From the NCBI RefSeq assembly GCF_020829595.1, contig NZ_JAIVFW010000003.1, positions 124,001-188,000 on the forward strand: a stretch of 64,000 bases of DNA, read 5' to 3'. The translations under genes were made by a program, and so were the position numbers. Under the pieces are notes generated by a model that ran no database searches, had not been told where the DNA came from, and worked only from the letters and a program-made list of their open reading frames with translations. This DNA is from Nostoc sp. CHAB 5844. GTDB lineage: Bacteria > Cyanobacteriota > Cyanobacteriia > Cyanobacteriales > Nostocaceae. How positions within the stretch are numbered: the stretch's first letter is position 1; each line of letters starts with the position of its first letter. Shown here piece after piece: positions 52,736-63,700 of the stretch.

Positions 52736-55700
52736 TTAAGTTGTTAAAATAGATTTAACTTCTTCTTCAGATAACTCGGCGATTTTTTTTAAGAGAAGTT
52801 CTTCAATCATTTCTGCTTGCTTGGCCACAGTTAAGGCTTGTAGTAACAATTCGCGCAGTGGTAATTCTACAGGGAAGTTTGCTTGTAGGCGAGAAGCAAG
52901 TTGAGTGGCAATTAAGGAGTCTCCCCCTAATTCAAAGAAGTTATCATAGATACCAACTTGTTGAATTCCTAAAACTTCTTGCCAGACTTTTGCGATTTGT
53001 TCTTCCAATTCGTTAGTGGGAGCAATATAGGAATTGCCAATATTTGGTCTAAAATATGATGGAGTTGATTCTTGGACTTTTGTTTCTGTTAAGTTCGCTG
53101 GTTTAGAAAAAATTTGATTGTTTTCTTCTGATACAAATGATAGGATTTTTGCCTCAATCCAATAACGTTGACGTTCAAAAGGATAAGTAGGTAAGGGAAT
53201 GCGATAAGGTTGTTCGTAGTTGTAAAATTCAGACCAATCTATGTCTATTCCTGCCAGCCATAGCTGACCTAATGTATTTAATATAAAAGCAATATCTGTT
53301 TGTTGTTCTTTGGGATGGCGTAGAGAAGTTAATACTAATTGTTTGGCATTAGTTGTTAAATGCTGCTTTGTTAATGTGCTTAATGTTCGACCTGGGCCAA
53401 CTTCGATAAAAATTCCTTCTGGCTGTTTTAATAACTCAGATATCCCAGTCGAAAATTTGACACAAGAACGTATATGTTGACTCCAATAATGGGGATTTGT
53501 CGCTTCATTTTGTTGAATCCAAGTGCCAGTAAGATTAGAAATAAAGGGAATTTTGGGCGGCTTGAGATTAACTTTTTTAACTTGTGCAGTGAAAGCGGGC
53601 AAAACAGGCTCCATCATTTGAGAATGGAAAGCATGAGATGTATGCAGAGGACGAGAATCTATCTTTTTAGTAGCTAAATAGTTTTGTAGCGCCTCTACAA
53701 TTTCTGTTTTTCCAGAAACGACGCAAGCGGATGGACTATTGATAGCCGCCAGCGAAAGTTCTTGCGCTAAGAATGGTTGTACTTCTGTTTCTGGTAGTGG
53801 TACAGCTATCATACTTCCGGGCGGCTGTTGCTGCATCATTCTACCCCTGGCTGCAACTAAAGCTAAAGCATCTGCCAAACTGAACACACCAGCCAAAGTA
53901 GCAGCCACATACTCACCAATGCTATGACCAATCATAGCAGTGGGTAGCACACCCCAAGACATCCATAACTTGGCTAGGGCATACTCAATCACGAATAATG
54001 CAGGTTGAGCAAAGGATGTTTGTTGTAGTTGGGCTGAAGCTGTTTGTGTTTGTTGTTCATTAGGATAAAGTATTTGACGTAGATTTAGCCCCAAATGAGG
54101 TTTAAGTATGTCTGCACAGATATCTACTTGTTCTTGAAAGATTGGTTCAACCTGATACAATTCCCGCGCCATATTTACATACTGCGCCCCTTGTCCAGAA
54201 AACATAAAAATAACTGGACGATTACTAGGTTTTTGGTAGTGAGTGAAAACTCGTTGCTGATCTAAAGTTGTCAATACCTTAAATGCATCTTCAATATCAC
54301 GACAAACAACCATACGGCGATAGTCAAAAGTTCGTCGCCCAACGCTGAGGGTATAAGCCACATCAGCTAAATCTAGTTCAGGATGCTGTTGTAAATGTGT
54401 AACCAGATTGATTGTCGCTTGCTCAAGTGCTTTCTCACTTTTAGCCGATAAACATAATAACTGATAAGCACTTTTGACTTTTGACTTTTGACTTTTGACT
54501 TCTATTGCTTCTTCCAAAATCACATGAGCATTAGTTCCGCCAATCCCAAAAGAACTAACTCCAGCACGGCGAGGCGTACCTTTGCTTTGCCACTCGGAAA
54601 GTGTAGTGTTGACATAAAAAGGACTGTTAGCAAAATCTATTTGGGGATTGGGTGTTTGAAAGTGTAAATTGGGTGGTATTTGTTTATGTTTGAGAGCTTG
54701 AATAGTCTTAATTAAACCAGCCACACCCGCAGCTGTATTGAGGTGTCCAACATTGGTTTTTGCTGACGTAATTGCACAAAAACCTTTTTTATCAGTGCTA
54801 CCACGAAAAGCTTGTGTTAAAGCTGCAATTTCAATTGGATCTCCTAAAGCAGTTCCCGTACCATGAGTTTCAATATAAGAAATAGTTTCAGGTTCAACAT
54901 CAGCTAATGCTAATGCTTCTAAAATTACTGCTGTTTGACCGTCTACACTTGGTGCTGTATAACCAACTTTTAATGAGCCATCATTATTAATTGCTGAACC
55001 CTTAATTACTGCATGAATATAATCGCGATCGCACAAAGCATCTTCTAATCGCTTCAAGACTACCACACCTAAACCGTTACTAAAAATAGTACCACTAGCA
55101 TTAGCATCAAAGGCGCGACAGTGACCATCAACCGATAAAATTCCCCCTTGTTCGTAGTAATAACCAGCTTTTTGGGGCAAATGTATAGACACACCACCAG
55201 CTAATGCAATATCACTTTCGCCATTTAGCAAACTTTGACAAGCAAAATGCACTGCAACTAATGATGTAGAACAAGCAGTTTGAATATTAACGCTTGGCCC
55301 TTTTAAATTTAACTTGTAAGAAATTTGTGTCGGTAAATGGTCTTTATCATTGCCAACAAACATTTGGAATGATTCGACTGAATTTAATGAATCCCAATGA
55401 GGATAGAAGTTAGAAAATAAATTATTTAATAAATAAGAACTTAAAGCAGCACCAGCAAAAAGACCAATTTGACCAGAATAAGTTTCCGAATTGTAGCCAG
55501 CATTTTCTAATGCTTCCCAAACACCTTCTATAAATAGCCGATGTTGTGGATCTATTATTTCTGCTTCTTTAGGATTGAAACCGAAAAAATTAGCATCAAA
55601 TAAATCTATATCTTCTAATACACCAAATGCTTTGACGTAACGAGGGTCATTCAAAACTGTTGGCTTAATTCCGCTTAATAGCAATTCTTCATCACTAAAA

Positions 55701-55813
55701 AAAGTAATTGACTCTACACCATCTCTTAAATTTTGCCAAAAAGCATCAACATTCTTAGCACCGGGAAAGCGACCAGCCATGCCAATAATTGCAATTTCAT
55801 CGGAGATACCCAT
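52736..55813 (-). CDS. Type I PKS module KS-AT-ACP
   Basis: 1025 residues. The ketosynthase (about 5-430) has Cys in TACSTSLVAVH, His in ETHGTGTALGDP and KTNVGHLNTAAG, all intact. The acyltransferase (about 530-830) has GHSIGEYVAA and SHAFHSQMM; the HAFH form indicates malonyl-CoA. The ACP (about 945-1015) has FFELGGDSLIATQ. There is no KR, DH, ER or MT domain, so the two-carbon extension should leave a beta-keto group. A TTTTGAC heptamer array is read in frame in the KS-AT linker (near residue 443). It lies between panP and the terminal NRPS on the same strand. Confidence 0.95.
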   Translation of the reverse strand: MGISDEIAIIGMAGRFPGAKNVDAFWQNLRDGVESITFFSDEELLLSGIKPTVLNDPRYVKAFGVLEDIDLFDANFFGFNPKEAEIIDPQHRLFIEGVWEALENAGYNSETYSGQIGLFAGAALSSYLLNNLFSNFYPHWDSLNSVESFQMFVGNDKDHLPTQISYKLNLKGPSVNIQTACSTSLVAVHFACQSLLNGESDIALAGGVSIHLPQKAGYYYEQGGILSVDGHCRAFDANASGTIFSNGLGVVVLKRLEDALCDRDYIHAVIKGSAINNDGSLKVGYTAPSVDGQTAVILEALALADVEPETISYIETHGTGTALGDPIEIAALTQAFRGSTDKKGFCAITSAKTNVGHLNTAAGVAGLIKTIQALKHKQIPPNLHFQTPNPQIDFANSPFYVNTTLSEWQSKGTPRRAGVSSFGIGGTNAHVILEEAIEVKSQKSKVKSAYQLLCLSAKSEKALEQATINLVTHLQQHPELDLADVAYTLSVGRRTFDYRRMVVCRDIEDAFKVLTTLDQQRVFTHYQKPSNRPVIFMFSGQGAQYVNMARELYQVEPIFQEQVDICADILKPHLGLNLRQILYPNEQQTQTASAQLQQTSFAQPALFVIEYALAKLWMSWGVLPTAMIGHSIGEYVAATLAGVFSLADALALVAARGRMMQQQPPGSMIAVPLPETEVQPFLAQELSLAAINSPSACVVSGKTEIVEALQNYLATKKIDSRPLHTSHAFHSQMMEPVLPAFTAQVKKVNLKPPKIPFISNLTGTWIQQNEATNPHYWSQHIRSCVKFSTGISELLKQPEGIFIEVGPGRTLSTLTKQHLTTNAKQLVLTSLRHPKEQQTDIAFILNTLGQLWLAGIDIDWSEFYNYEQPYRIPLPTYPFERQRYWIEAKILSFVSEENNQIFSKPANLTETKVQESTPSYFRPNIGNSYIAPTNELEEQIAKVWQEVLGIQQVGIYDNFFELGGDSLIATQLASRLQANFPVELPLRELLLQALTVAKQAEMIEELLLKKIAELSEEEVKSILTT
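54471..54498. repeat. Tandem heptamer repeat inside the PKS gene
   Basis: Four CTTTTGA heptamers in a row. Translated on the minus strand as part of EVKSQKSKVKSA, between the KS and AT domains. Confidence 0.9.
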
Positions 55814-55913
55814 AATACACCATACTGTATAACTTCTATTAGTGTCTTAATGTTGAAAAATGTTGAATACTGAACCACTAAGACACATATTTTAAATTCA
55901 AAATTTCATGTTA

Positions 55914-57596
55914 CTAGCTTACACAATCAAGCAGAGAATCTTGATTTTTTAGACCATTATAAGCTGACAGAGAAATTTCTGAGGCAATCTGTATCTGATC
56001 GTTTAACACTGCATCAATGTCATCTTCCGTGGTCAGCGGATTTGCTAATACTGCACGCAATGCCACAATAGAAATTTCTTGACTAAAGCAAGTGGTAGAT
56101 TTCATTGTCCGTGAGATAAAAGTACGACCTGCTTGACGTTGACTTTTTTGCAAACGCTCATTAAATTGACTAATAAATAGATTGTCGATTTCCGTCAATT
56201 GCTTTTTAGCAACAACATCTCTTAACGGCTCTGGAATATAGCGATAGATAAGCAAGTTAGTGTCAGGTTCTGCTAATAACTCAAACTCAGGCATAGCACA
56301 AATCCGAGCAGCCATATATTGAGTTTTCCTAATACCTTCATCAATTAAAAATTCATATCCTTTACTACCAATTAAATTCAGTCCAGCGTGTAAGAATAAT
56401 GCCATACCGGGACGAGAACCTTCTAAAGCGCGTTTACCTAAATCGAACGAACCTTTACGCATGGTATAGCTGGCTTGTTTTTCAATTGATTGTGCCATTT
56501 GCGGTTCGCGCAGAAATAGCATACCAATGCCCATTGGCAGATAGAGTTGTTTATGTCCGTCAATGGTGACTGAATTAGCTTGTTCGATACCTGCTAGTTT
56601 GTAGCGATGTTGTTGAGAAAAAATTAGCGGCCCACCCCAAGCAGCATCTACATGAAAATGAACATTAGCTTCGCAGGCAATTTTGGCAATATCTAACAGT
56701 GGATCTACTCCTCCAGAATCTGTAGTGCCAGCAATGCCAATAATCGCAATTATACACAAGTTTTCTTGCAGACATTTTGCCACAGCTTGACGTAGCGATC
56801 GCACTCTCATTCTATTATTACTGTCAACCGGAATTTTAATCAAACCCCGATTCCCAATCCCTAACAAATCTGCCGCTTTATCAAAAGAAAAGTGCATCAA
56901 CTCAGAGCCAATTATTGCTGCTCCTTTGTAGCCATAGAAATTTAATGCTGCTGTTAAACCTTCCTTTTCTACACCAAAAAAATCATCTTTCGCACCCAAA
57001 ACTGCATTCCGATAGCACCACATTGCAGTAATGTTTGCTGTTGTACCACCAGATGTTAAAATTCCCAGTGTACTTTGGCTATTTTGAATATGTTCAGAGT
57101 AAAAATTATCAGAAAAATTATATATTTGGCGATGCAACATTGCTAAGGCTTGGCGTTCGTAAAAACTGAGAGATTTCGCTGTCTCAATTTTCACCGAATT
57201 TTGGTTCATTGCCGTCATCAGTTTGGCTAACGGTTGCATAAAAGAAGGCAGTGCCGAAGTCATGTGACCAATGAATTTGGGTGAAGCAGTATGAATTGAA
57301 TGAGCAATAACATTATCTACTAAGTATTCAAGATAGTTCTCAAAGTTAGCAGGTTGACTTGGTACTTTACTATCGCAGAACTTTGCCGCTAATGAATCTA
57401 AATCAACATCACTACTAGCATCACCTGCACTTATGAAATTGTCAGATATATCATCAATAAACTCATCTATATTCTCGGCGCTTGAACTAGATAGACTAAA
57501 CAACTGCATTATCTGTTTTTTAATATCAGAATGCAATATTTGCTCAGATTCAACTAAATAACTTTGTTTTGGCATTTCTTGTTTACTTAATGTCAT
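55914..57596 (-). CDS. panP: PanP-type PLP-dependent aspartate 1-decarboxylase
   Basis: 560 residues. A group II PLP decarboxylase with PKFIGHMTSALPSFMQPLAK, TLGILTSGGTTANITAMW, GVEKEGLTAALNFYGYKGAA, HFHVDAAWGGPLIFS and the PLP lysine in VTIDGHKQLYLPMG, then RKGSFDLGKRALEGSRPGMA. These blocks fit the PanP family, which makes beta-alanine from aspartate, better than glutamate decarboxylases. Its position between the NRPS and PKS genes, whose A domains carry beta-alanine-like codes, argues that it supplies beta-alanine to the assembly line. Glutamate or diaminobutyrate as substrate cannot be excluded from sequence. Confidence 0.88.
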   Translation of the reverse strand: MTLSKQEMPKQSYLVESEQILHSDIKKQIMQLFSLSSSSAENIDEFIDDISDNFISAGDASSDVDLDSLAAKFCDSKVPSQPANFENYLEYLVDNVIAHSIHTASPKFIGHMTSALPSFMQPLAKLMTAMNQNSVKIETAKSLSFYERQALAMLHRQIYNFSDNFYSEHIQNSQSTLGILTSGGTTANITAMWCYRNAVLGAKDDFFGVEKEGLTAALNFYGYKGAAIIGSELMHFSFDKAADLLGIGNRGLIKIPVDSNNRMRVRSLRQAVAKCLQENLCIIAIIGIAGTTDSGGVDPLLDIAKIACEANVHFHVDAAWGGPLIFSQQHRYKLAGIEQANSVTIDGHKQLYLPMGIGMLFLREPQMAQSIEKQASYTMRKGSFDLGKRALEGSRPGMALFLHAGLNLIGSKGYEFLIDEGIRKTQYMAARICAMPEFELLAEPDTNLLIYRYIPEPLRDVVAKKQLTEIDNLFISQFNERLQKSQRQAGRTFISRTMKSTTCFSQEISIVALRAVLANPLTTEDDIDAVLNDQIQIASEISLSAYNGLKNQDSLLDCVS

Positions 57597-57659
57597 ATTG
57601 CTATGTTCCTAAATATTTAGCAATCCGCTGAAAATAAATTTTATTTCTCCTCTTTGCGC

Positions 57660-57715
57660 CACTCTCCTCAACGGGTAGAACCCCCGCACGGAGGTGGCTG
57701 CCTTTGCGACTTTGC
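57660..57715. repeat. GC-rich dispersed repeat encoding the NRPS C-terminal tail
   Basis: The segment with ACGGGTAGAACCCCCGCACG and CTTTGCG elements is read as the last residues (about SQRQPPPCGGSTR) of the large NRPS and includes its stop (57668-57670). Confidence 0.75.
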
Positions 57716-60700
57716 GTGAGATTTTTGTCTAATTTCTTTACGTCGCTGTATAGATGCAAACCTACTTTCCAATTGACGATTATTTGTTTCTACAGATAAT
57801 TGTGAACTCTTCTCTTGACTAAAAAACTGAGTTAATTGACTGATAGTTGGATATTGAAACATCTCAACTAAAGAAAACTCTTTTTGAAATATTTGTTGCA
57901 GCTGGCTATGAACTTGAATCAAAAGTAAAGAATGTCCACCAAGTTCAAAGAAATTATCATGTATACCTACCTCATCCAGCCGCAAAACTTCTTGCCAAAT
58001 ACTTGCAATGGCTTGTTCAACCTCAGTTTGCGGAAGTTGTAATTGCTGTTCTAACTGAGGACGCACACCCTCTGGAGTTGGAAGTGCCTGATAGTCTACT
58101 TTACCATTTGGCAGTAGTGGCAAAGCTTCTAAAATCACAAAAGTCGAAGGCAGCATATATTCCGGTAACGTCTCTTTTAGCAGACGTTGTAACTCGGTGA
58201 TATTGATTACCTGCTGTCCTTCGCTAACTACATAAGCTATTAACTGCTGTTGCTGTTCCCTCACTACAACAACAACTTCTCGTATTTTTGAAGATTGGCG
58301 TAATACCGCTTCAATTTCTCCCAGTTCTACACGAAAACCGCGCAGCTTAATTTGGTTATCAATTCGCCCTAAAAACTCTAAGTTACCATTGGCTTGATAA
58401 CGTACTAAGTCTCCTGTTTTATAAAGCCTATTTGAAGTCTGAAGTCTGAAGTTTGAAGTCTGAAGTGGGTTTATTGCATCTATGAAAGAAGTTTGAGTTT
58501 TAGACTGTTGACTTAAATCATCCTTTTTATTTGTGATTTTAGCCTTTCTAAAAGGGTTATTAATAAATCTTTCTTGAGTCAGTTCTGGTTGATTAATATA
58601 ACCTCTGGCTAATCCCGCACCACTAACATATAGTTCACCACTTATGCCAATCGGAACAGGTTGGAGATTTTGATCCAACACATGAATTTCTGTATTAGCG
58701 ATCGCTTTCCCAATCGCCACTCGCTCAGGCAGTTGCTCTGTAGGAGTTATACTGTAGCAAGTAACGTCAGCAGATACTTCTGAAGAACCGTAAAGATTCA
58801 ACAGGATGCTCTCAGGTAACGTCTGCCGAAACTGGTGTAACAAGTCAATAGGAAGCGCTTCACCACTAGTTACCCACAACTTTAATTTTGGTAGTCTTTG
58901 TTGCAAATTGCTATCAGTGTCTAACAAAACACGCAACAACGAGGGAACAAGTACTAGTCGGGTGACATGATGTTGAGCTAATGTTTCTACAAATTGGTGT
59001 GGATCTTTGACAATGCGATCGCCTACAATTACAGTCTTCACCCCTTGTAGTAACGGCCCAAAAATCTCCCAAACTGAATCTACAAAGTTTAAAGATGTTT
59101 TCTGGCAACAAACTTCTCCCTCTGTAAACGGGTAAGTCTGCCACATCCAATGGAAACGATTGACAGCACCTCTATGTAATCCCAAAACTCCTTTAGGTTT
59201 GCCAGTAGAACCAGAAGTGTAGATAACATAAGCAAGATTCTCGGCTGTAGTCTCACTCACAGGATTCTCTTGACTAGCCTGAGCAATCCTCTCCCAATCC
59301 GTATCCATACACACAACTGTCATTTTGTCAAACATATCAACAAATGACGCATGACTAATGACAAGTGACACTCCCGCATCCGCCAACATAAAAGCTAATC
59401 GCTGTTGTGGATACGCCGGATCTAACGGCAAATATGCGCCACCAGCCTTGAGAATTCCCAACAGCCCGACTATCATATCCACCGAACGCTCTACACATAT
59501 TCCCACTAATACCTCTTTTTCTACACCCAATGAGCGCAAATAATGCGCCAGTTGATTCGCACGCTGATTTAACTCTCTGTAAGTTAATTGTTCTTCTCCA
59601 CAAACCACAGCCACAGCATCGGGTGTACGTTCTACTTGCGCTGCAAATAACTGATGAATGCACTCTTGCGGATATTCCAACTGCGTATCATTCCATTTTG
59701 CCAGCTGCGTCTTCTGTGCTTCAGTCAACAAAGGTAACTCCCAAAGTTGCTGCTGAGGATCACTAACAATTCCCGATAGCAATGTCTGCAAATGCTCCGC
59801 CATTCGGTGTATAGTATCAGCCTCAAACAAATCGGTACTGTATTCAAAAGTCCCAACAAGTCCCGCAGCCGCCTCTTCCATGAACAAAGTCAAATCAAAC
59901 TTAGCTGTACGGTTGTCGTTTTCCAACAGGCTCAAGTTTACACCCGACAACTCTATCTCTGACATCGGCGCATTTTGCAGCACAAACATCACTTGAAATA
60001 GTGGTGTGTAACTCAAAGAACGCTGTGGTTGCAATTCTTCTACCAGCACATCAAAGGGTAAATCCTGGTGGGTATACGCTCCTAAAGCCACCTCACGCAC
60101 TCGACTCAATAATTCCTCAAAGGTATAATTGCCTTCTAACTTAGTTCGCAACACTAAAGTATTGACAAAAAAGCCAATTAACTCTTCTATCTCAGCACGG
60201 TTGCGGTTAGCAATAGGGGAACCGACAACAATATCTTCACTGCCTGTATAGCGATATAGCAGAGTTTGAAAAGCTGCCAGCAGCGTCATAAACAAGGTAC
60301 ATCCCTGTTCCTGACTTAAGGTTTTCAGCGCAGCAATTTGCTCTGGAGGAATTTCAAAAGTATAGTTAGCACCCCGGAAAGACTGAACAGCAGGCCGTGT
60401 ATGGTCTGTAGGTAACTCTAACAGTGCAGATGCGCCCTCCAAATGCTGTCGCCAGTAAGCAAGTTGAGACTCTAGAACCTCTCCCATCAACCAGCGTCGT
60501 TGCCAAGCGGCAAAGTCTGCATACTGAATTGGTAGTTCTGGTAAATTCAGGAGTTGTCCGGTGCAGAAAGCTTGATAAAGTGTAGAAATTTCCTCAACAA
60601 ACACACCTATTGACCAACCATCAGAAGCAATATGATGCAAAGTCAATAGCAGCACATACTCTTGTTCATCAAGGCGCAATAACTTCGCCCGCATCATCAA

Positions 60701-63700
60701 GTCTGTTTGCAAGTTAAAAAGCTGTTGTGCCTCTGTTTGTGTCAGTTGTTCAATTTGAACTGCTTGTAAGTCAGCAGGTAAATCACTCAAATCAATTACT
60801 GGCAAAGAAAAAGTTGCTGCTGATGAAATGATTTGTATAGGTTTTCCCGCAACTGTTTTGAAGTTGGTACTTAAGATTTCATGACGACGGACAATTTCAC
60901 TGAGACTTTGCTGTAATGCCTGTTCGTTAAGTTGACCCTGCAAGCGAAAGGCCGCAGATAAATTATTGAAGGGGCTATCTGGTTGTAGTTGGGTGAGGAA
61001 CCACAAACGTTGTTGAGCAAAAGATAAGATTAATTCCTCATCCCTAGAAATACGTTCAATAGGGGGTGCTTCTAAACCTACCCCCGCCTTAATAGCTTTC
61101 TCAATGACTGTTGCTAACCCCGCAACTGTTGGCTGCTCAAACAAGCGACGCAGAGGCAATTCCACTTCAAAAGCCTGCCTGACTTTGGAAATAACGCGAG
61201 TCGCCAGTAGGGAATGTCCTCCCAATTCAAAGAAGTTGTCGTAAATACCTACTTTTTCTAAACTCAAGACTTCCGCCCAAATTCCCGTCAGCATCTCTTG
61301 AATGGGAGTGGAAGCAGCAACAAAAATATTTTCGTTCTGAAGTTGTGTAAAGTCAGGTGCAGGTAAAGCGCGGCGGTCTACCTTGCCACTGGGAGCCAAT
61401 GGTAATTCGTCTAGCAGCATCAAAGCTGATGGAATCATGTGCTGTGGCAACCTTTGTTTAAGTAGCTGCCGTAGTTCTGACAATAAATCCTCTGAACTTT
61501 CAGCTTGAGGAACTATATATGCTACCAAACGCTTGTCACCGTTGTCTTCTCGGACGATAACCACAGTCTCCCGTACAGATGAATGCTGACGTAGCAGTGC
61601 TTCAATTTCTTCCAGTTCAACCCGAAAACCGCGAATCTTGACTTGGTTATCTATGCGTCCCAGGAACTCAATATTACCATCAGGTAGCCATCTACCTAAA
61701 TCTCCAGTTTTATAGATTAAATCTGGGTTTCCCACTGGTAATTTTTTTGTAGGATCGGGGAAGGGATTAGGAACAAAACTTAATTTTGTTTTCTCTGGAT
61801 TTTTCCAATAGCCATCTCCTACACCAATTCCCGATACACATATCTCTCCTGGAAATCCTATCGGCACTAATTGCATTTCTTGGTCAAGAATATAGATATT
61901 TAAATTAGTTAAGGGCTGACCGATAGAAACAGTTCGTTGGTTTTCTACTAAAGGTTTATCAATAATAAATTGAATGATATCATCCGCAGCTTCTGTTGGG
62001 CCATAAGCATCAGCTATTCTAATTGAAGGATACAAACTCAACCATTGATTGACTCTTTTTACCGAAACTGGTTCACCAACTACCATCATCCACTTTAAAT
62101 CAGGCAAATGTCTTTGGTCTGGCGATAGTTGGGAAATATAATCTATTAATCCTCCAAATACTGCTGGGACTAATTCAACAACAGTGATTCTTTTTTCTTG
62201 CAGAACTTTAAATAATTTTTCCGGAATAAAACCAGATTCAGTATCTACTATAACTGTTTTACCACCAATCAAAAGCGGAGCTAAAAATTGCCAGACAGAA
62301 ATATCAGTAGAAGCAGGTGCGCTTTGCAAAAAAGCAAAATCTGCTGTTAACTCTAGTTCATCGAACTGAGCATATATATGATTAATAGCCCCGTCATGTC
62401 TAACTATTGCGCCTTTTGGCAATCCAGTAGAACCAGATGTATATAACATATACGCTGGATCTGTGCCTGTATTATTTCCTGCTAAATTGCTGTTGGGTAA
62501 ATGATGAAAATTATATTGATTGTAAATTTGAATATTATTTATTTTAAATTTGTTTTCTGCCGCATCTAAACAGACTAAGGATTTCAAATGTAGATTATTC
62601 TCTATTAAGTTAGTAAAAATATCCAAACAAGAAGAGTCTGTCAAAATTATTTTGACTTCACTGTTAGATACCATATATTTAATTCTATCTGTTGGATACT
62701 GGCTATCAATTGGCAAATATGCTCCGCCAGCTTTATAGATAGCAAGTATGCCTATCAAAAAATTGATGTCTCGCTCTTTGAGAATGCCAACAATTTCCCC
62801 TTTTTGGATTCCAAGCTGTTGTAGAAATCTAGCTAACTGGTTAGCTTTTTCATTTAATTGTTGATAGGTTAGCCAACTATTTTCATACTCAACTGCAATT
62901 CTGTTAGGTGTTTCTATTACTTGCTGGGCAAATAATTGATCAATTGTCTGAGTCAGAGGGTATTGTTTTGTTTTCTTATTAAATTCCTTTAATAGCTGGT
63001 GCCGCTCGTCTATTCTTAATAAAGATATATCTGTAATTTTAATGTAAAAATTGCCAACAACAAATTCAATAACATTAAGATAGGATTGAACCAAACATTT
63101 AATAGCATCTTCTCGAAAAAGATTGTCATTGTAATCTATTCTACCTAATAATAAATTGTCATCGACTTTGAATGACAATGTTAAATCATTACTGATTTCT
63201 GCCAAATCATTTTGTTGATGAATATTTTCTAATAAAATAACAATGTCACAAAATGAGTGGCGATTCTGATGATTGGGTAAATTTAAGAGTTGAGCTAATT
63301 CATCGACAGGATAATTTTGATGACTATATGCGTCTATTGTTGTTTGTTTAACTTGGAGAAGTAAGTCTTTAAATGTTTGATTTTTATCAACGCTAATCCG
63401 CAAGGGTAATATTTTATTTAAATTGCTATCAATTTCTGCTAATTGATAAGTAGGAAAACCGATAATATTATCAGTATTACCAGTATATTTGTGCATTAAT
63501 ACATTGAATGCAGACAATAAAACTAAATATATTGATAAATAAGAATTATTACTAAATTTGATAATAGTTTCAGACAGATAGGTTGATAACTGAAAACTAA
63601 CTGATTTATTCTTACCAGTGTAAATTGCAGGTCTAATATAGTCTGTAATTAGATTTGTTTTTGGTAGTTCATCAGATAATTGATTTAACCAATAAATTTT

